A model generated the notes under the pieces. That model was given only the letters and a program-made list of their open reading frames with translations. It searched no databases and was not told the DNA's origin. From contig RKRU01000142.1 of assembly GCA_007571225.1 (NCBI GenBank), forward strand, positions 1 through 5,026: a stretch of 5,026 bases of DNA, given 5' to 3'. This document shows, one piece after another, positions 4,909 through 5,026 of this stretch (positions are counted from its first letter, which is position 1; each line of letters starts with the position of its first letter). The translations under genes and the position numbers were made by a program. The stretch is from Nitrosopumilaceae archaeon (GTDB taxonomy: Archaea; Thermoproteota; Nitrososphaeria; Nitrososphaerales; Nitrosopumilaceae).

Positions 4909-5026
4909 TCCTCAAGCACGACTGAAAAACCCATACTATACTACTCAAGAGGTCTTTTTCCAGTTATTTTTTTGTGCCAAGCAGGGTAGGTGAAGCCGTA
5001 CTCTAAATGATTGTGGGGGGGAGGGA

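Noticed and set aside
4658..4993. + strand frame over the bioB start and upstream region
   Set aside because: It overlaps the bioB N-terminus and the promoter region and has no recognisable features; its tail runs through T-rich non-coding sequence.

Overview
The window most likely comes from a marine archaeon of the Thaumarchaeota (Nitrososphaerota), Cenarchaeum/Nitrosopumilus-like. This rests on the form of BioF (an -SSR- motif where bacterial enzymes have Gly-rich GSGG), the scarcity of Shine-Dalgarno sites, genes that touch or overlap, and frequent AGG/AGA/ATA codons. It is an inference from reading alone; no database was searched.

Layout. Positions 1-139 hold an open frame that may be the Cys-rich tail of an upstream gene. 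Positions 140-500 are mostly non-coding or uncertain: an inverted repeat, a near-perfect 22-bp direct repeat 132 bp apart, and a doubtful 78-codon frame that ends in an ATGA overlap with the next gene. Positions 501-2263 (+ strand) are a two-gene type II restriction-modification cassette: a D12-class DNA methyltransferase followed, with a 1-nt stop/start overlap, by a HaeIII-family endonuclease. The endonuclease frame is interrupted by one in-frame TGA at codon 142, where the family has Trp. Both flanks are in the same frame and well conserved, so the lesion is a TGG-to-TGA change and not a frameshift. Positions 2264-2493 are a convergent intergenic region with a direct repeat, a 9-bp inverted repeat and a hairpin. 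Positions 2494-4837 (- strand) carry bioB then bioF, the sulfur-insertion and condensation steps of biotin synthesis. Positions 4838-5026 hold the probable bioB promoter and no gene that I can support.

How it fits together. The biotin pair looks like native core metabolism. The restriction-modification cassette looks like an accessory insertion whose nuclease has been, or is being, silenced while the methyltransferase stays intact. The most notable points are the single TGA in an otherwise intact HaeIII-like nuclease, the unexpected pairing of that nuclease with a DPPY (adenine-type) methyltransferase, the hexanucleotide microsatellites inside bioF and at the bioB/bioF junction, and Lys in place of the unusual Arg cluster ligand of BioB.
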